64,000 nucleotides of DNA from an uncultured Treponema sp. Its GTDB lineage: Bacteria; Spirochaetota; Spirochaetia; Treponematales; Treponemataceae. Location of the stretch: NCBI GenBank assembly GCA_910584475.1, contig CAJUBD010000003.1, positions 62,001 through 126,000 on the forward strand, read 5' to 3'. The first letter of the stretch is position 1. Each line of letters begins with the position of its first letter. Shown in pieces: positions 31,993-40,402 of the stretch. Made by a program: the position numbers and the translations under genes. The notes beneath the pieces were generated by a model. The model was given only the letters and a program-made list of their open reading frames with translations, made no database searches and was not told where the DNA came from.

Positions 31993-33384
31993 ATGGATAA
32001 ACCCCTGATTTCTTCGGAGCAATTCAAACTCGAACGCAAGGAATTCCACAAATCGCTTTTTGCCATCGTAACGCCGATTATGGTGCAAAACCTGCTCACT
32101 GCCGCAGTGAGCGCGGCCGATGTAGTCATGCTTGGGTTCATCGGGCAAACAGCTATCGCCGCCGCGTCGCTCGCAAACTACATTCAGTTCATTTCGTTTC
32201 TTTTTTACACTGGACTTTCTTCGGGCGTGATAATGTTGGCGGCGCAATATTGGGGAAAAAACGACGCGCATTCAATCGAAACAATTTTTGGAATCGGCGC
32301 AAAACTTTCTGCTGTAGTCGGAATAATTTTTTCGATGCTTTCTGGATTTTTTCCGAATTCCTTGATGCGAATTTTCACGAACGATTTGGAATTGATTCAA
32401 GAAGGAGCGAAATATTTGCGTATCGTGAGCGTTTCGCATTTGTGTCTTTCAGTTTCGCAAATTTATCATGCCGCGCTGAAAAGCATCGAGCGAGTGAAAA
32501 TCGTTACGGTAATCACGACAGTCGCGCTTTTGCTGAATATTTTGGGAAACGCGATTTTTATTTTCGGAATTTTCGGCGCACCAAAATTGGGCATTCGCGG
32601 AGTCGCGCTGGCGACTACAATCGCAAGAATTATTGAAATGTCTCTTTGCATTATAATTGCTTCACGCATAAAAAGTCCGCGGTTCAACTTGAAATGCCTT
32701 TTCAGAAGAAACAAAATTCTCTTCAAAGATTTCATTCGATATTCACTTCCCGCCATCGGAAACGAAACAGTTTGGGGTGCGGGCTGGGCGACATACGCCG
32801 TAATCATGGGACATTTGGGCGCAGATTTGGTGGCGGCGAATTCATTGGTGAACACGCTTCGCAATTTGGCGACAATCGCATGCTTTGGTTTTGCTTACGG
32901 CGGCGCGATTTTAATTGGAAAGGAAATCGGCGCTGCAGAATACGGCGTCGCAAAACGGAACGCTTCGCGTCTCGTAAGAATCACGATTCTTTCGGGCATG
33001 GCAGGAGCCGCACTTCTGGCTACTTGTCGGCCTCTACTTTTCAAAATGGCAGACTTAACGCCTGAAGCCACGAAAATGCTCACGCCGCTTTTGTTCATAA
33101 ATTGTCTCTCGGTATTGGGAGCTTCGATAAACACAGTTTTGATTGCGGGCATTTTCCGCGCGGGCGGAGATGCGAAATTTGGATTTGTATTGGACACGAT
33201 TATGATGTGGTGCATTTCAATTCCGGCGGGGCTAGTGGCGGCGTTTGTTCTGCATTTGCCGCCAGTCGTCGTTTACTTTGTCTTATATATTGACGAATGG
33301 CTGAAAATGGTCGTGCCTGTGGCGCACTACAAAAGCGGAAAATGGCTTAAAAACATCACGCGCGATTTTAAATCGCAAAATTGA
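31993..33384 (+). CDS. MATE family efflux transporter
   Basis: 463 residues with twelve hydrophobic helices. FAIVTPIMVQNLLTAAVSAA near 18-37 and a later AIGNETVWGAGWATYAVIMG in helix 7 (about 255-275) match the MATE family. The paralogue at 20052 has the analogous NETLWSMGLTF. These two probably belong to the same subgroup, Na+ or H+ coupled exporters of cationic compounds. Own promoter and no operon partner in sight. Confidence 0.88.
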   Translation: MDKPLISSEQFKLERKEFHKSLFAIVTPIMVQNLLTAAVSAADVVMLGFIGQTAIAAASLANYIQFISFLFYTGLSSGVIMLAAQYWGKNDAHSIETIFGIGAKLSAVVGIIFSMLSGFFPNSLMRIFTNDLELIQEGAKYLRIVSVSHLCLSVSQIYHAALKSIERVKIVTVITTVALLLNILGNAIFIFGIFGAPKLGIRGVALATTIARIIEMSLCIIIASRIKSPRFNLKCLFRRNKILFKDFIRYSLPAIGNETVWGAGWATYAVIMGHLGADLVAANSLVNTLRNLATIACFGFAYGGAILIGKEIGAAEYGVAKRNASRLVRITILSGMAGAALLATCRPLLFKMADLTPEATKMLTPLLFINCLSVLGASINTVLIAGIFRAGGDAKFGFVLDTIMMWCISIPAGLVAAFVLHLPPVVVYFVLYIDEWLKMVVPVAHYKSGKWLKNITRDFKSQN

Positions 33385-33462
33385 ATTGCAAAAGGCTCGC
33401 GCTCAATGCGTTCCCTTGCTGTGACTTTTTCGCTTGATGACAATATAGGGCGACTTTTTTTA

Positions 33463-33491
33463 TTGCGATTTTCAGATTTGTCGTGTATAAT
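33463..33491 (+). promoter_or_regulatory. promoter of the adenylate cyclase gene, leaderless layout
   Basis: TTGCGA (33463-33468), 17-base spacer, TATAAT (33486-33491), seven bases to the ATG at 33499. Confidence 0.75.
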
Positions 33492-33498
33492 AAAATTT

Positions 33499-34815
33499 AT
33501 GACATACAATATTCAGTTGCAAGTCGCAGGTTTTATTACAGTGCTTGTTCTTACGATTGTGTTTTGCTCGAAAAAAAGATGGAAGTCGATTCAGAATTCA
33601 ATTTTCAGGATTTTGATGTTTGTCACGCTTCTTGAACTTGCGCTTGACGCGATTAGCGTTGTCACTATTTGTCATCGCGAGCAAATGCCTTTGGTGAATA
33701 TGCTTCTTTCAAAAGCGTATCTTGTCGCGATGATTTTGTATATTTACACGATTGACATCTACACTTTGTCGAACACTCTTTACGAGAACATTTCAAGGCG
33801 AAGACTTCGTGCAAAGCAAATTGTTGCCGGAATTCTGACGGGCGGAATGTTGGCGGCGAACATCGTGATTGTAATGAAAGAATTGCTTTTTGGCGGGGAA
33901 GGGGTGAAAGTTTTTTCTTATGGTACGCCCAGCGACGCGGTTTATATTTTTTCAACCGCGTCGGTCGTTTTCGTGATCGCGACTTTGATTATAAATCATC
34001 GCCACATTCCAATTCAAAGACAAATTTCGATTTATTCTTTTTGCGTGATGGAAGGAATCGTCGCAATCGTGCAGATGTTCAACAAAGAATTGCTGATTGT
34101 CGGGTTTGGTTCTGCGATGACAATTTTGATTATGTACTTTACGCTTGAAAATCCCGACATGGAAATCATCGCGAAACTGAACGAAGCCAACAAACGGTCG
34201 CGGGATTTGCTTTTGAATATTTTGCCTGAAAAAATTGCCGACAGGTTGCAGCAGGAACAGTCAACTTTTACGCAGGAAATTCCCGACGCTTCGATTTTGT
34301 TTTTGGACATAGTGGGATTTTCGAGTCTTTCAAACAAAGTCGGATCCGTGCGGATTGTAAAAATTCTGAACGCGCTTTTTTCAAACATCGACAATTTGCT
34401 GGGAAGACATTCCGTGGAGAAGATTAAGACGATTGGCGATTCATATATGGCGGCGGCCGGCGTTCCGACTCCGTACACAAATCATTGCGAAGAAATAATT
34501 GGATTTTCAAAAGACATCTTGCGTCTTTTGAAATTGTTCAACCAAAAATACAAAATCGATTTGAAAATAAGAATCGGAATAAATTCCGGAAGCGTCGTCG
34601 CGGGCATCATCGGCAAAAAGAAATTCGTCTACGACCTTTGGGGCGTTTCCGTAAACCTTGCAAGCCGCATGGAAAGTTACGGCGAAGTGAACCGAATAAA
34701 TGTTTCTCCGAGCGTTTATAAAAAATTAAAAAATTCTGCAAAAATAAAATTCGAGGAACTCGGCGAGCGCGACATAAAAGGCTTCGGTACAATGAAAATG
34801 TACGCGGTGGTTTGA
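33499..34815 (+). CDS. membrane adenylate cyclase, class III
   Basis: 438 residues from the promoter-defined ATG (frame open from 33406). Six hydrophobic helices fill residues 1-210, then a short linker helix with LLNILPEKIADRL near 235. The catalytic domain has both metal Asp (FLDIVGF near 268-274 and GDSYM near 312), the adenine-specifying Lys in KIKTIGDSY and Asp in KFVYDLWG, and transition-state Asn/Arg in VNLASRMES near 390. All residues needed for activity are present, so it should make cAMP at the membrane. The six-helix input is of unknown sensory type. Confidence 0.88.
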   Translation: MTYNIQLQVAGFITVLVLTIVFCSKKRWKSIQNSIFRILMFVTLLELALDAISVVTICHREQMPLVNMLLSKAYLVAMILYIYTIDIYTLSNTLYENISRRRLRAKQIVAGILTGGMLAANIVIVMKELLFGGEGVKVFSYGTPSDAVYIFSTASVVFVIATLIINHRHIPIQRQISIYSFCVMEGIVAIVQMFNKELLIVGFGSAMTILIMYFTLENPDMEIIAKLNEANKRSRDLLLNILPEKIADRLQQEQSTFTQEIPDASILFLDIVGFSSLSNKVGSVRIVKILNALFSNIDNLLGRHSVEKIKTIGDSYMAAAGVPTPYTNHCEEIIGFSKDILRLLKLFNQKYKIDLKIRIGINSGSVVAGIIGKKKFVYDLWGVSVNLASRMESYGEVNRINVSPSVYKKLKNSAKIKFEELGERDIKGFGTMKMYAVV

Positions 34816-34828
34816 ATTCATCGTGAAG

Positions 34829-34862
34829 AATTGCGACGTGAATCGCGTCACAATTCTTTCCT
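34829..34862 (+). terminator. hairpin behind the cyclase gene
   Basis: GAATTG-GACG and CGTC-CAATTC arms pair around GTGAATCG with one bulge each, followed by TTTCCTTTCTTTC. A moderate terminator. Confidence 0.55.
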
Positions 34863-35021
34863 TTCTTTCTACGAGCGCGAGTTTAAAAGCGCTAATCTAA
34901 TGAAAAGGCATATTTCGATAAAATTTGCCTGGCAGAACAAAAAATAAGGATACATGCCATGACCAATAAAGATCTGAAGGCTTTCCACCAGTACACCTCT
35001 GGCTATTTTCTCTTTCAAGCC

Positions 35022-35052
35022 AAAAGCACGGCGGAATCCCGCCATGCTTTTT
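35022..35052 (-). terminator. terminator of recA
   Basis: Read leftwards from the recA stop: AAAAAAGCATGGCGG-GATT-CCGCCGTGCTTTT, a stem with one G-T pair and an A-run before and T-run after, able to act in both directions. A 32-codon rightward frame from 34959 overlaps it and is not believed. Confidence 0.8.
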
Positions 35053-35053
35053 T

Positions 35054-36325
35054 CTAGAACAAATCGCCAGGAACTTCTTTTTTGGCGACGGGCTTTGCCT
35101 CAGTTTTAGAGGAGGCGGACTTCGCGGCAGGAGCGGCTTTCTCGGCAGCGCTCGCCTTTGCGGGAGCGGCAGGCGGCGTTTTTTCGCTCGGAGTCGCGTC
35201 CGTGACAAGTCCGCCAGTGCCCACGCCTTTCGCGCGCATTTCGGCTTCATACTTTTTGATTTGCTCTTCGGTTACGACTTCGCCTTCTTTGTTGCGCAGA
35301 ATCTGTCCCGGGAAAACCATTTCGCGGAGCGAATGTTCCAATTCCAATTTGTAGTCGGGATTTTTTTCGATGAACGAAACGGCGTTCTCCTTGCCCTGCC
35401 CCACTTTTTCCTCGCCGCGCGTGTACCATGCGCCGCGCTTGTCGATAAGACCATGCTTTACCGCACTGTCCAAGAGACTCGCCGCGCTCGATATTCCCTT
35501 GCCGAAATAAATGTCCAACTCAATCTTGCGGAACGGCGGCGCGACTTTGTTCTTCACGATTTTGACGCGGACGCGGTTTCCGATTGCCTCATCGTCGCCC
35601 TTGCCGTCGATCGTCTCGATGCGGCGGATTTCAAGGCGCACCGAAGAATAGAATTTTAGCGCGTTTCCGCCCGTAGTCGTTTCGGGATTGCCGAACATCA
35701 CGCCGATTTTCATGCGGATTTGGTTTATGAAAATCACGGTGCATTTGCTTTTGCCGACAATGGCGGTGAGCTTCCGCAAAGCCTGGCTCATAAGACGCGC
35801 CTGCATTCCCATCACGGCATCGCCCATTTCGCCTTCAATTTCCTTTTGCGGAGTGAGGGCGGCAACAGAGTCGATTACGATTATGTCCACCGCGCCCGAA
35901 CGGACGAGGTTTTCGCAGATTTCCAAAGCCTGCTCGCCGGTGTCGGGCTGGCTCACCCAAAGTTCGTCGATATTCACGCCGAGATTCTTCGCGTAAATCG
36001 GGTCGAGAGCGTGTTCTGCGTCAATGAACGCCGCGATGCCACCGAGTTTCTGCGCTTCCGCCACCGCGTGCAAGGCGAGCGTGGTCTTACCCGAACTTTC
36101 AGGACCGTACATTTCGATGATTCGCCCGCGCGGATAGCCGCCGATTCCCAAAGCCTCGTCAAGCAAAATCGAGCCTGACGGAATCACGTCGATTTTCGCC
36201 ACATCCGTGTGCGCCCCCAACTTCATCAGCGAGCCTTGCCCGAACTGCTTTTCAATCTGCAAGCGGGCGGCCTCCAAAGCCTGCAATTTGTCATTCGCCG
36301 CGCCCGCGTCTTTTTTTTCTGCCAT
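35054..36325 (-). CDS. recA: recombinase RecA
   Basis: 423 residues, longer than the usual 350. Walker A GPESSGKTT is at 74-82; the L1/L2 loops (MGMQARLMSQALRKL near 170, NQIRMKIGVMFGNPETTTGG near 203-222) and Walker B VIDSVAAL near 150 are intact. From about 355 the C-terminus is an extended Ala/Lys/Pro/Ser-rich tail ending GDLF, with more positive charge than the acidic tail of E. coli RecA. It forms filaments on single-stranded DNA for repair and recombination. AGAGGTG precedes the ATG. I see no LexA-like palindrome upstream. Confidence 0.97.
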   Translation of the reverse strand: MAEKKDAGAANDKLQALEAARLQIEKQFGQGSLMKLGAHTDVAKIDVIPSGSILLDEALGIGGYPRGRIIEMYGPESSGKTTLALHAVAEAQKLGGIAAFIDAEHALDPIYAKNLGVNIDELWVSQPDTGEQALEICENLVRSGAVDIIVIDSVAALTPQKEIEGEMGDAVMGMQARLMSQALRKLTAIVGKSKCTVIFINQIRMKIGVMFGNPETTTGGNALKFYSSVRLEIRRIETIDGKGDDEAIGNRVRVKIVKNKVAPPFRKIELDIYFGKGISSAASLLDSAVKHGLIDKRGAWYTRGEEKVGQGKENAVSFIEKNPDYKLELEHSLREMVFPGQILRNKEGEVVTEEQIKKYEAEMRAKGVGTGGLVTDATPSEKTPPAAPAKASAAEKAAPAAKSASSKTEAKPVAKKEVPGDLF

Positions 36326-36539
36326 AAATCACACCTCTTTTGTCCGCCCACGGCGAACTTTTTATTTCATCTCCATACATTAATATATAAATTTTTGCGA
36401 TCTTTTTGCGTTAACGAAGAAGATTTTATCAATTTTTCGTGTTTTTTTCAAGAGGAAACTAGCCGGCGGGGAAAAAGTCTTCAAAAGGCGCGGTGAGAAA
36501 CTCAAGCCAGCACAAACGGCAGCGTTCACGGAGGGGATG
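36326..36539. other. recA upstream region
   Basis: The recA promoter probably lies around 36370-36420 (minus strand TTTATATATT and neighbours), but no clean -35/-10 pair is visible. The rest shows no gene. Confidence 0.35.
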
Positions 36540-36620
36540 TCATTGCAAACCCCGCAGGGGTGAAGCAATCCACGCAGATTGTAGATTGCTTCGTCGCTAC
36601 CGCTTCTCGCAATGACCGAC
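36540..36620. repeat. dispersed palindromic repeat, left of the retroelement
   Basis: CATTGC..GCAATCCACG..GTAGATTGCTTCGTCGCTAC and CTTCTCGCAATGA form a large interrupted palindrome. The 32 bases 36584-36615 recur with one mismatch, same orientation, at 41802-41833, on the other side of the retroelement cassette. Confidence 0.7.
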
Positions 36621-36765
36621 CTTAACTTGCAATGACAAGCGCATTTTTACAGCATGGCGGCTTCGACACGCTCAAACACCGCACTTTTCAAAATCGCGCC
36701 TCATTCTTTTTCCAGAATTCCGCGCACAACTTTCGCTTTGCGGAAGTCGCGCCCGAAAATCCGAA

Positions 36766-37545
36766 CTATTCCGCGTCCGCAGTCTTTATGAACGACACGC
36801 GCACCATCTCATCGCTTCCAGCCTCTTTCGGCACAAGGATGTTGAACGATGTGAACTCGCCGCTAAACTTGTAGACGCTCCGCCAGTTCAAGCGAGATGA
36901 TGAAAGGCGTGCGCTTATTCGCAGAAAATTCTTGTCGTAGGAATACGTGCCCTTCCCCGACTCCTCTGCCATGCCGAAGTTGCCGTCGGAAGAAGTCTTA
37001 ACCGTGCAAACGCCCTTTTCCGCGAACGTGATTTCATACATTGTTCCATCGGAAAGCTCGCCCTCCCACACGCCGAGGAAGCGGTTCGGAGAGGGCATCT
37101 TTTTCACGCACTCGCGTGCGAACTGCGGCAACTGCCGCGAAAAGTCGTCCCAAGTGACGCATGTCATCTTTGCCGAATAGACAACCTTCGCGCTTTCCAC
37201 CTCAATCATGCGGGCGGTGACATACAGCGTCGCGCCGAGCGTGCTCACCGAGCCAGTGATGACGCAGTCCGCGTTGAGCATCTTGCCCGCCGCCTTCACG
37301 GTCTTTGCGTCCGTCCAGCCCGACATCTGGAAATCCATCTCCTCGATAACGCGGTCAATCCGCTTGCGCTCAAGCACCGTGATTCCCTCAATCCTCACAA
37401 GCTCGTCTGAAAGCAGGTCGCTCATCGTTCCCGTGCGGCTTTCAAGGCAGAAGTCGTCCGACTCAAAGCCCAGCACCGCCACCGTCTGCGCGGAAAGAAT
37501 GGCAGTCGCAAAAAGAGCCGCCATCGCCAAAAACAATTTCTTCAT
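36766..37545 (-). CDS. secreted CsgG-like protein with lipocalin-like C-terminus, coupled to the reverse transcriptase
   Basis: 259 residues. Signal peptide 1-19 (cut after AILSA). Residues 20-150 resemble a CsgG-type domain: TVAVLGFESDD, LERKRIDRVIEEMDFQMSG and GKMLNADCVITGSVSTLG, also found in the N-terminal part of the variable protein at 39466-40341. The end (about 155-250) is beta-rich with FLGVWEGEL, like small lipocalin-type domains. Its ATG overlaps the reverse transcriptase stop (ATGA), so expression is tied to the retroelement. Possible periplasmic partner of the variable protein; the role is inferred from position only. Confidence 0.7.
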   Translation of the reverse strand: MKKLFLAMAALFATAILSAQTVAVLGFESDDFCLESRTGTMSDLLSDELVRIEGITVLERKRIDRVIEEMDFQMSGWTDAKTVKAAGKMLNADCVITGSVSTLGATLYVTARMIEVESAKVVYSAKMTCVTWDDFSRQLPQFARECVKKMPSPNRFLGVWEGELSDGTMYEITFAEKGVCTVKTSSDGNFGMAEESGKGTYSYDKNFLRISARLSSSRLNWRSVYKFSGEFTSFNILVPKEAGSDEMVRVSFIKTADAE

Positions 37546-38705
37546 GGTTTTCTCCTTGTTATTTTTTCAGCCTTGCCAAAAATGGCAATTTGCCTAAACC
37601 AAAATCGATGGATACCACTTAGTATCCGCATCCGCATTTGAAGTGTCTTGTAATGCTTCATGCAGCCAAGATAAGAATTGACCGACGAGATGAAACCGTC
37701 CCGCTCCTGTTTGTCTGGCTTGTGGTCAACGGCAACCGCGTTGAACCTCGCGACCTTCTCCCGAAAATTCCGAATCGTCCGCCTGTTCACAACAGTGTGA
37801 GACGGCTTTATAAAACAACCAAGAAAACGCACTCCGTAACGACACGGCTGGAGATACAGTTTTCCCGGATGAAGCTCCAAGGAAAGATTCTCCGCAAGGA
37901 ACATTTTCGCACGACGCGCAACCGACTTCAAAAAAGCCTTCGACTCATGCATGAGAACGCAGTCGTCAACATACCGTCCATAATAACGCACGCCACACTC
38001 ATGCTTTATGAAATGGTCGAACGACGACAAATAAAAGTTCGCGAACACTTGGCTCGTAAAGTTCCCGATTGGAAGCCCGCAGCCCTCTCTTGTCGAAAAA
38101 AGACTTTTTCCATGCGAAAGGAAATTCCACTTGTACCGAGGACTTTTGAAGATGCATTGTTTCGTCGGGTCGTTAAACACAATGACACGGCACAAATAAT
38201 TCACGAAAGCTCTGTTCCCGCCACTATAGTTTTCGCCGATGAATTGAACCAGCCGTTCATAAAGCTTTGCCCTGTCGATGCTCATAAAAAATCCGCGTAT
38301 GTCAAGCTTCAAAATCCAGCACGGCTTCCGTCCGTTCTCGGAACAACTCCGCATAAAATGGGAAGCCCTCCCAATGCCAAAGTGAGTTCCCTTCCCCTCG
38401 CGGCATGAATAGCTGTCATAGATGAAATGCCGCTCGAACAGAGGATTCAAATATTTCAGCAAAAGGTGGTGCACAATCCTATCCCTAAACGAAGCCGCGA
38501 AAATCTCGCGCACCACTGGCTTTTCCACGATAAACACCGACGACGGCTCAGGCGTATATGTTCCATCGCACAAAGTTTTCCAAAGGGAAACAATGTTTTC
38601 TTCAAGGCAGACCTCAAACTCTAGCGCGCCGCTCTTGTTGCGCTTATGTCTGCGACATTCGTAATAAGCCTCAAAGACATCTTCCAACGGAACGTCAAAA
38701 TGCAT
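37542..38705 (-). CDS. reverse transcriptase of a diversity-generating retroelement
   Basis: 387 residues from the second ATG, seven bases behind GGAG (the first ATG at 38711 is only one base from it). RT motifs in order: KPVVREIFAASFRDRIVHHL near 62-82, LKLDIRGFFMSID near 133-145 (first catalytic Asp), GLPIGNFTSQVFANFYL near 210-226, where GNxTSQ is typical of DGR enzymes, and YVDD near 245-248 (catalytic pair), then LHPGKL and FLGCFI. No maturase or endonuclease domain. It copies the TR transcript into cDNA with errors at adenines. TR lies 85 bases upstream, avd before it. Confidence 0.93.
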   Translation of the reverse strand: MHFDVPLEDVFEAYYECRRHKRNKSGALEFEVCLEENIVSLWKTLCDGTYTPEPSSVFIVEKPVVREIFAASFRDRIVHHLLLKYLNPLFERHFIYDSYSCREGKGTHFGIGRASHFMRSCSENGRKPCWILKLDIRGFFMSIDRAKLYERLVQFIGENYSGGNRAFVNYLCRVIVFNDPTKQCIFKSPRYKWNFLSHGKSLFSTREGCGLPIGNFTSQVFANFYLSSFDHFIKHECGVRYYGRYVDDCVLMHESKAFLKSVARRAKMFLAENLSLELHPGKLYLQPCRYGVRFLGCFIKPSHTVVNRRTIRNFREKVARFNAVAVDHKPDKQERDGFISSVNSYLGCMKHYKTLQMRMRILSGIHRFWFRQIAIFGKAEKITRRKP

Positions 38706-38789
38706 TTTCATTCTCCAATAAAAATATCTTCAAAAATGGCGGAAGAAGCGCGCTTGCGGCGCGCCTCTCCGCCTGTCCTTATGCAAAAC

Positions 38790-38899
38790 CCCGGACTGCC
38801 CGAACACAATTGTTGTTGTTCTTGTTGTTGTTGTTCTGATTGCCGTCGCTGAACCTCTGGTCCCACGCGTTGTTATTATTGTTCTGCGACGACGACCAG
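38790..38899 (-). repeat. DGR template repeat (TR)
   Basis: 110 bases that match VR (39524-39634) from GGTCGTCGTCGCAG to GTTCGGGCAGTCCGGG. Read on the minus strand it would encode 14 Asn codons of AAC/AAT type and one AAG in the places that vary in VR. Asn-rich, AAC-loaded templates are typical, since changing A in AAC gives 15 other amino acids and no stop. It lies between avd and the reverse transcriptase gene, the usual place. Confidence 0.92.
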
Positions 38900-39071
38900 A
38901 ATCTCCAAACATCTGGCGCAATATCACGGCACTAATTCCACCGCTCCCGAAACAGAGCGGCGGATTCCAATCCGATGCAGGGCTTCAAAAGCAGAAGCAC
39001 CGGCAGCCGATCCGCTTTTGCACAAAAACCTTGCCCGCTCCCGCGCACCGTGGCACGCAGGATTCCGGCTG
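38900..39071 (-). other. spacer between avd and TR
   Basis: No gene. In known DGRs the sequence just upstream of TR is part of the functional template RNA and binds Avd and the reverse transcriptase; the same may hold here. It includes a GC-rich stretch (38980-39060) able to form stems. Confidence 0.4.
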
Positions 39072-39416
39072 TCAGACGCGGGAGGCGTTCCGCCATCCCG
39101 TAATCTGCCGTCCAATGCTGTCCATGCTGACGGCAAGCTCCGCCTGCCGCTTGAGGCTCATGATGCGCAGATCCGCGCACAGGCGCACTTCCAGCTTGAG
39201 CACCTCGAAATCGTCAAGGAACGCCTCGAGATATTCGCGCTTGTCCTTGCACTTGTTGGCGCGGTAGATGCTCCGCACAAGGCAGATGCAGTCGCGCTTC
39301 ATGTCCTGCCCGAGCGTGAACTTGTATTCGCGGGGAAAGTCGCGCGTCAGCTCGAATATCCTGAGCGTCAGCCGGTATGTTTCCTTGAACACAGGCAGGT
39401 CGTAATACAAAGCCAT
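39072..39416 (-). CDS. avd: accessory variability determinant (four-helix bundle)
   Basis: 114 residues, all-helical and basic. YDLPVFKETYRLTLRIFELT near 4-23, FPREYKFTLGQDMKRDCICL near 27-46 and FEVLKLEVRLCADL near 70 match the Avd / 23S-rRNA-intervening-sequence-protein (TIGR02436) family. In DGRs a pentameric Avd binds the reverse transcriptase and template RNA and is required for retrohoming. GGAG lies seven bases before the ATG. Position between the variable protein and TR confirms the call. Confidence 0.92.
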   Translation of the reverse strand: MALYYDLPVFKETYRLTLRIFELTRDFPREYKFTLGQDMKRDCICLVRSIYRANKCKDKREYLEAFLDDFEVLKLEVRLCADLRIMSLKRQAELAVSMDSIGRQITGWRNASRV

Positions 39417-39465
39417 TTCCGGCTCCCGCCCGTCCGCACAACAGGATGCCGCGCGGACGCATTTT

Positions 39466-40341
39466 TTAAAACCGCGCTACGCGCGGAATGTTCAAATAGT
39501 TAAATAGACAAATGGCTAAAAAGCCCGGACTGCCCGAACACACTCGTCGTAGTTCTCGCTGTAGTAGTTCTGAAGGCCGTCGCCGAACCTCTGGTCCCAC
39601 GCGTTGTATATCATAGCCCTGCGACGACGACCAGTGCCAACCGTTGCCCGATATTTTTCCAGTCCTTCTCAAATTCTGATAGATCAGATTCAGTTCATCC
39701 TTTGTCGGCAAATACCAGTCATCATACCAGCCGCCACGGTAATCTTTACAAAGATTAAATGCTTCGCTCCATGTCGCCTCGCCAAGCAGTTCGCTAACTT
39801 CCCACGACTTGTTCCCCTCAATGTAGAACACAAGCCCTCCGCCAGGTCCGATGTCACCGATTTTTAACGAAAGTCCGGCGACGGTGTTTTTTGCGAATGT
39901 TCCCAGCAATCCGAACACATCGTCAAGCGAATTGAACTGCTCGCGCGCCGAGGAAAGCACTTTCGCATTCTTTGCATCGATGATTGACGAGGAAAGATAC
40001 AGTTTGCTCCCCAGTTTGATAATCTGCCCACGGGAAATCAGCTGCGCGTTCGCCGCGTTGCCGAGCGCGGTGGTCTTTGCGCTGTCAGACCAGTCGCTAG
40101 ATTGGAATTTCATTTCCTTGACAATCTTGTCAAAGTTCGCGCGGTCAACCACAGAAACCTTGCCAGTCGCAACAAGTTCCGATATGAACAGTTCGGTAAT
40201 CGCGTCCGCCTCATCCTGCGTCACGGCGTTTCCCGTAACATCGAATGTTGCCACTGCGATGACCTTCAGTTCCTGCGCGAATGCCGCAGAACAGAACAAC
40301 GCGGCGAGGGCAAGCAAAAAAATTGTGATTTTTGTTTTCAT
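39466..40341 (-). CDS. DGR variable protein (CsgG-like + DUF1566 lectin fold), frameshifted in VR
   Basis: Signal peptide 1-22; CsgG-like domain about 24-150 (FDVTGN, VVDRANFDKIVKEMKFQS, LGNAANAQLISRGQIIKLG); then a DUF1566/C-type-lectin domain from IGDIGPGGGLVFYIEG near 157 through DDWYLPTKDELNLIYQNL near 208 to WHWSSSQ near 235. In VR one extra base shifts the frame, so the encoded end is an Arg-rich stretch to 39466. Restoring it gives NAWDQRFGDGLQNYY, then CVRAVRAF and a TAG at 39516-39518, the normal variable-protein ending. Exported, probably cell surface or periplasm. GGAG precedes the ATG. Confidence 0.88.
   Translation of the reverse strand: MKTKITIFLLALAALFCSAAFAQELKVIAVATFDVTGNAVTQDEADAITELFISELVATGKVSVVDRANFDKIVKEMKFQSSDWSDSAKTTALGNAANAQLISRGQIIKLGSKLYLSSSIIDAKNAKVLSSAREQFNSLDDVFGLLGTFAKNTVAGLSLKIGDIGPGGGLVFYIEGNKSWEVSELLGEATWSEAFNLCKDYRGGWYDDWYLPTKDELNLIYQNLRRTGKISGNGWHWSSSQGYDIQRVGPEVRRRPSELLQRELRRVCSGSPGFLAICLFNYLNIPRVARF
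39524..39634 (-). repeat. DGR variable repeat (VR)
   Basis: 111 bases aligned to the 110-base TR: 15 substitutions, 14 opposite TR adenines (to G, T or C), one T-to-G two bases before TGTGTTCGGG, and one inserted base near 39603 on the plus strand (coding strand ATAC for TR AAC). The shared GC-rich end TGTGTTCGGGCAGTCCGG is the initiation-of-mutagenic-homing element; the T/G difference beside it would separate IMH from IMH*. Confidence 0.92.
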
Positions 40342-40402
40342 TTTATATCTCCGTATTGTTTTTTTTCAGTATTGCCGTAAACAACAGGGCTGCTTCTGAC
40401 TT

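Noticed and set aside
34959..35057. 32-codon rightward frame with AAGGAT before its ATG, between the cyclase and recA
   Set aside because: It runs through the recA terminator hairpin and shows no family; more likely chance.
36326..36420. LexA/SOS box upstream of recA
   Set aside because: No palindrome resembling known LexA operators is visible.
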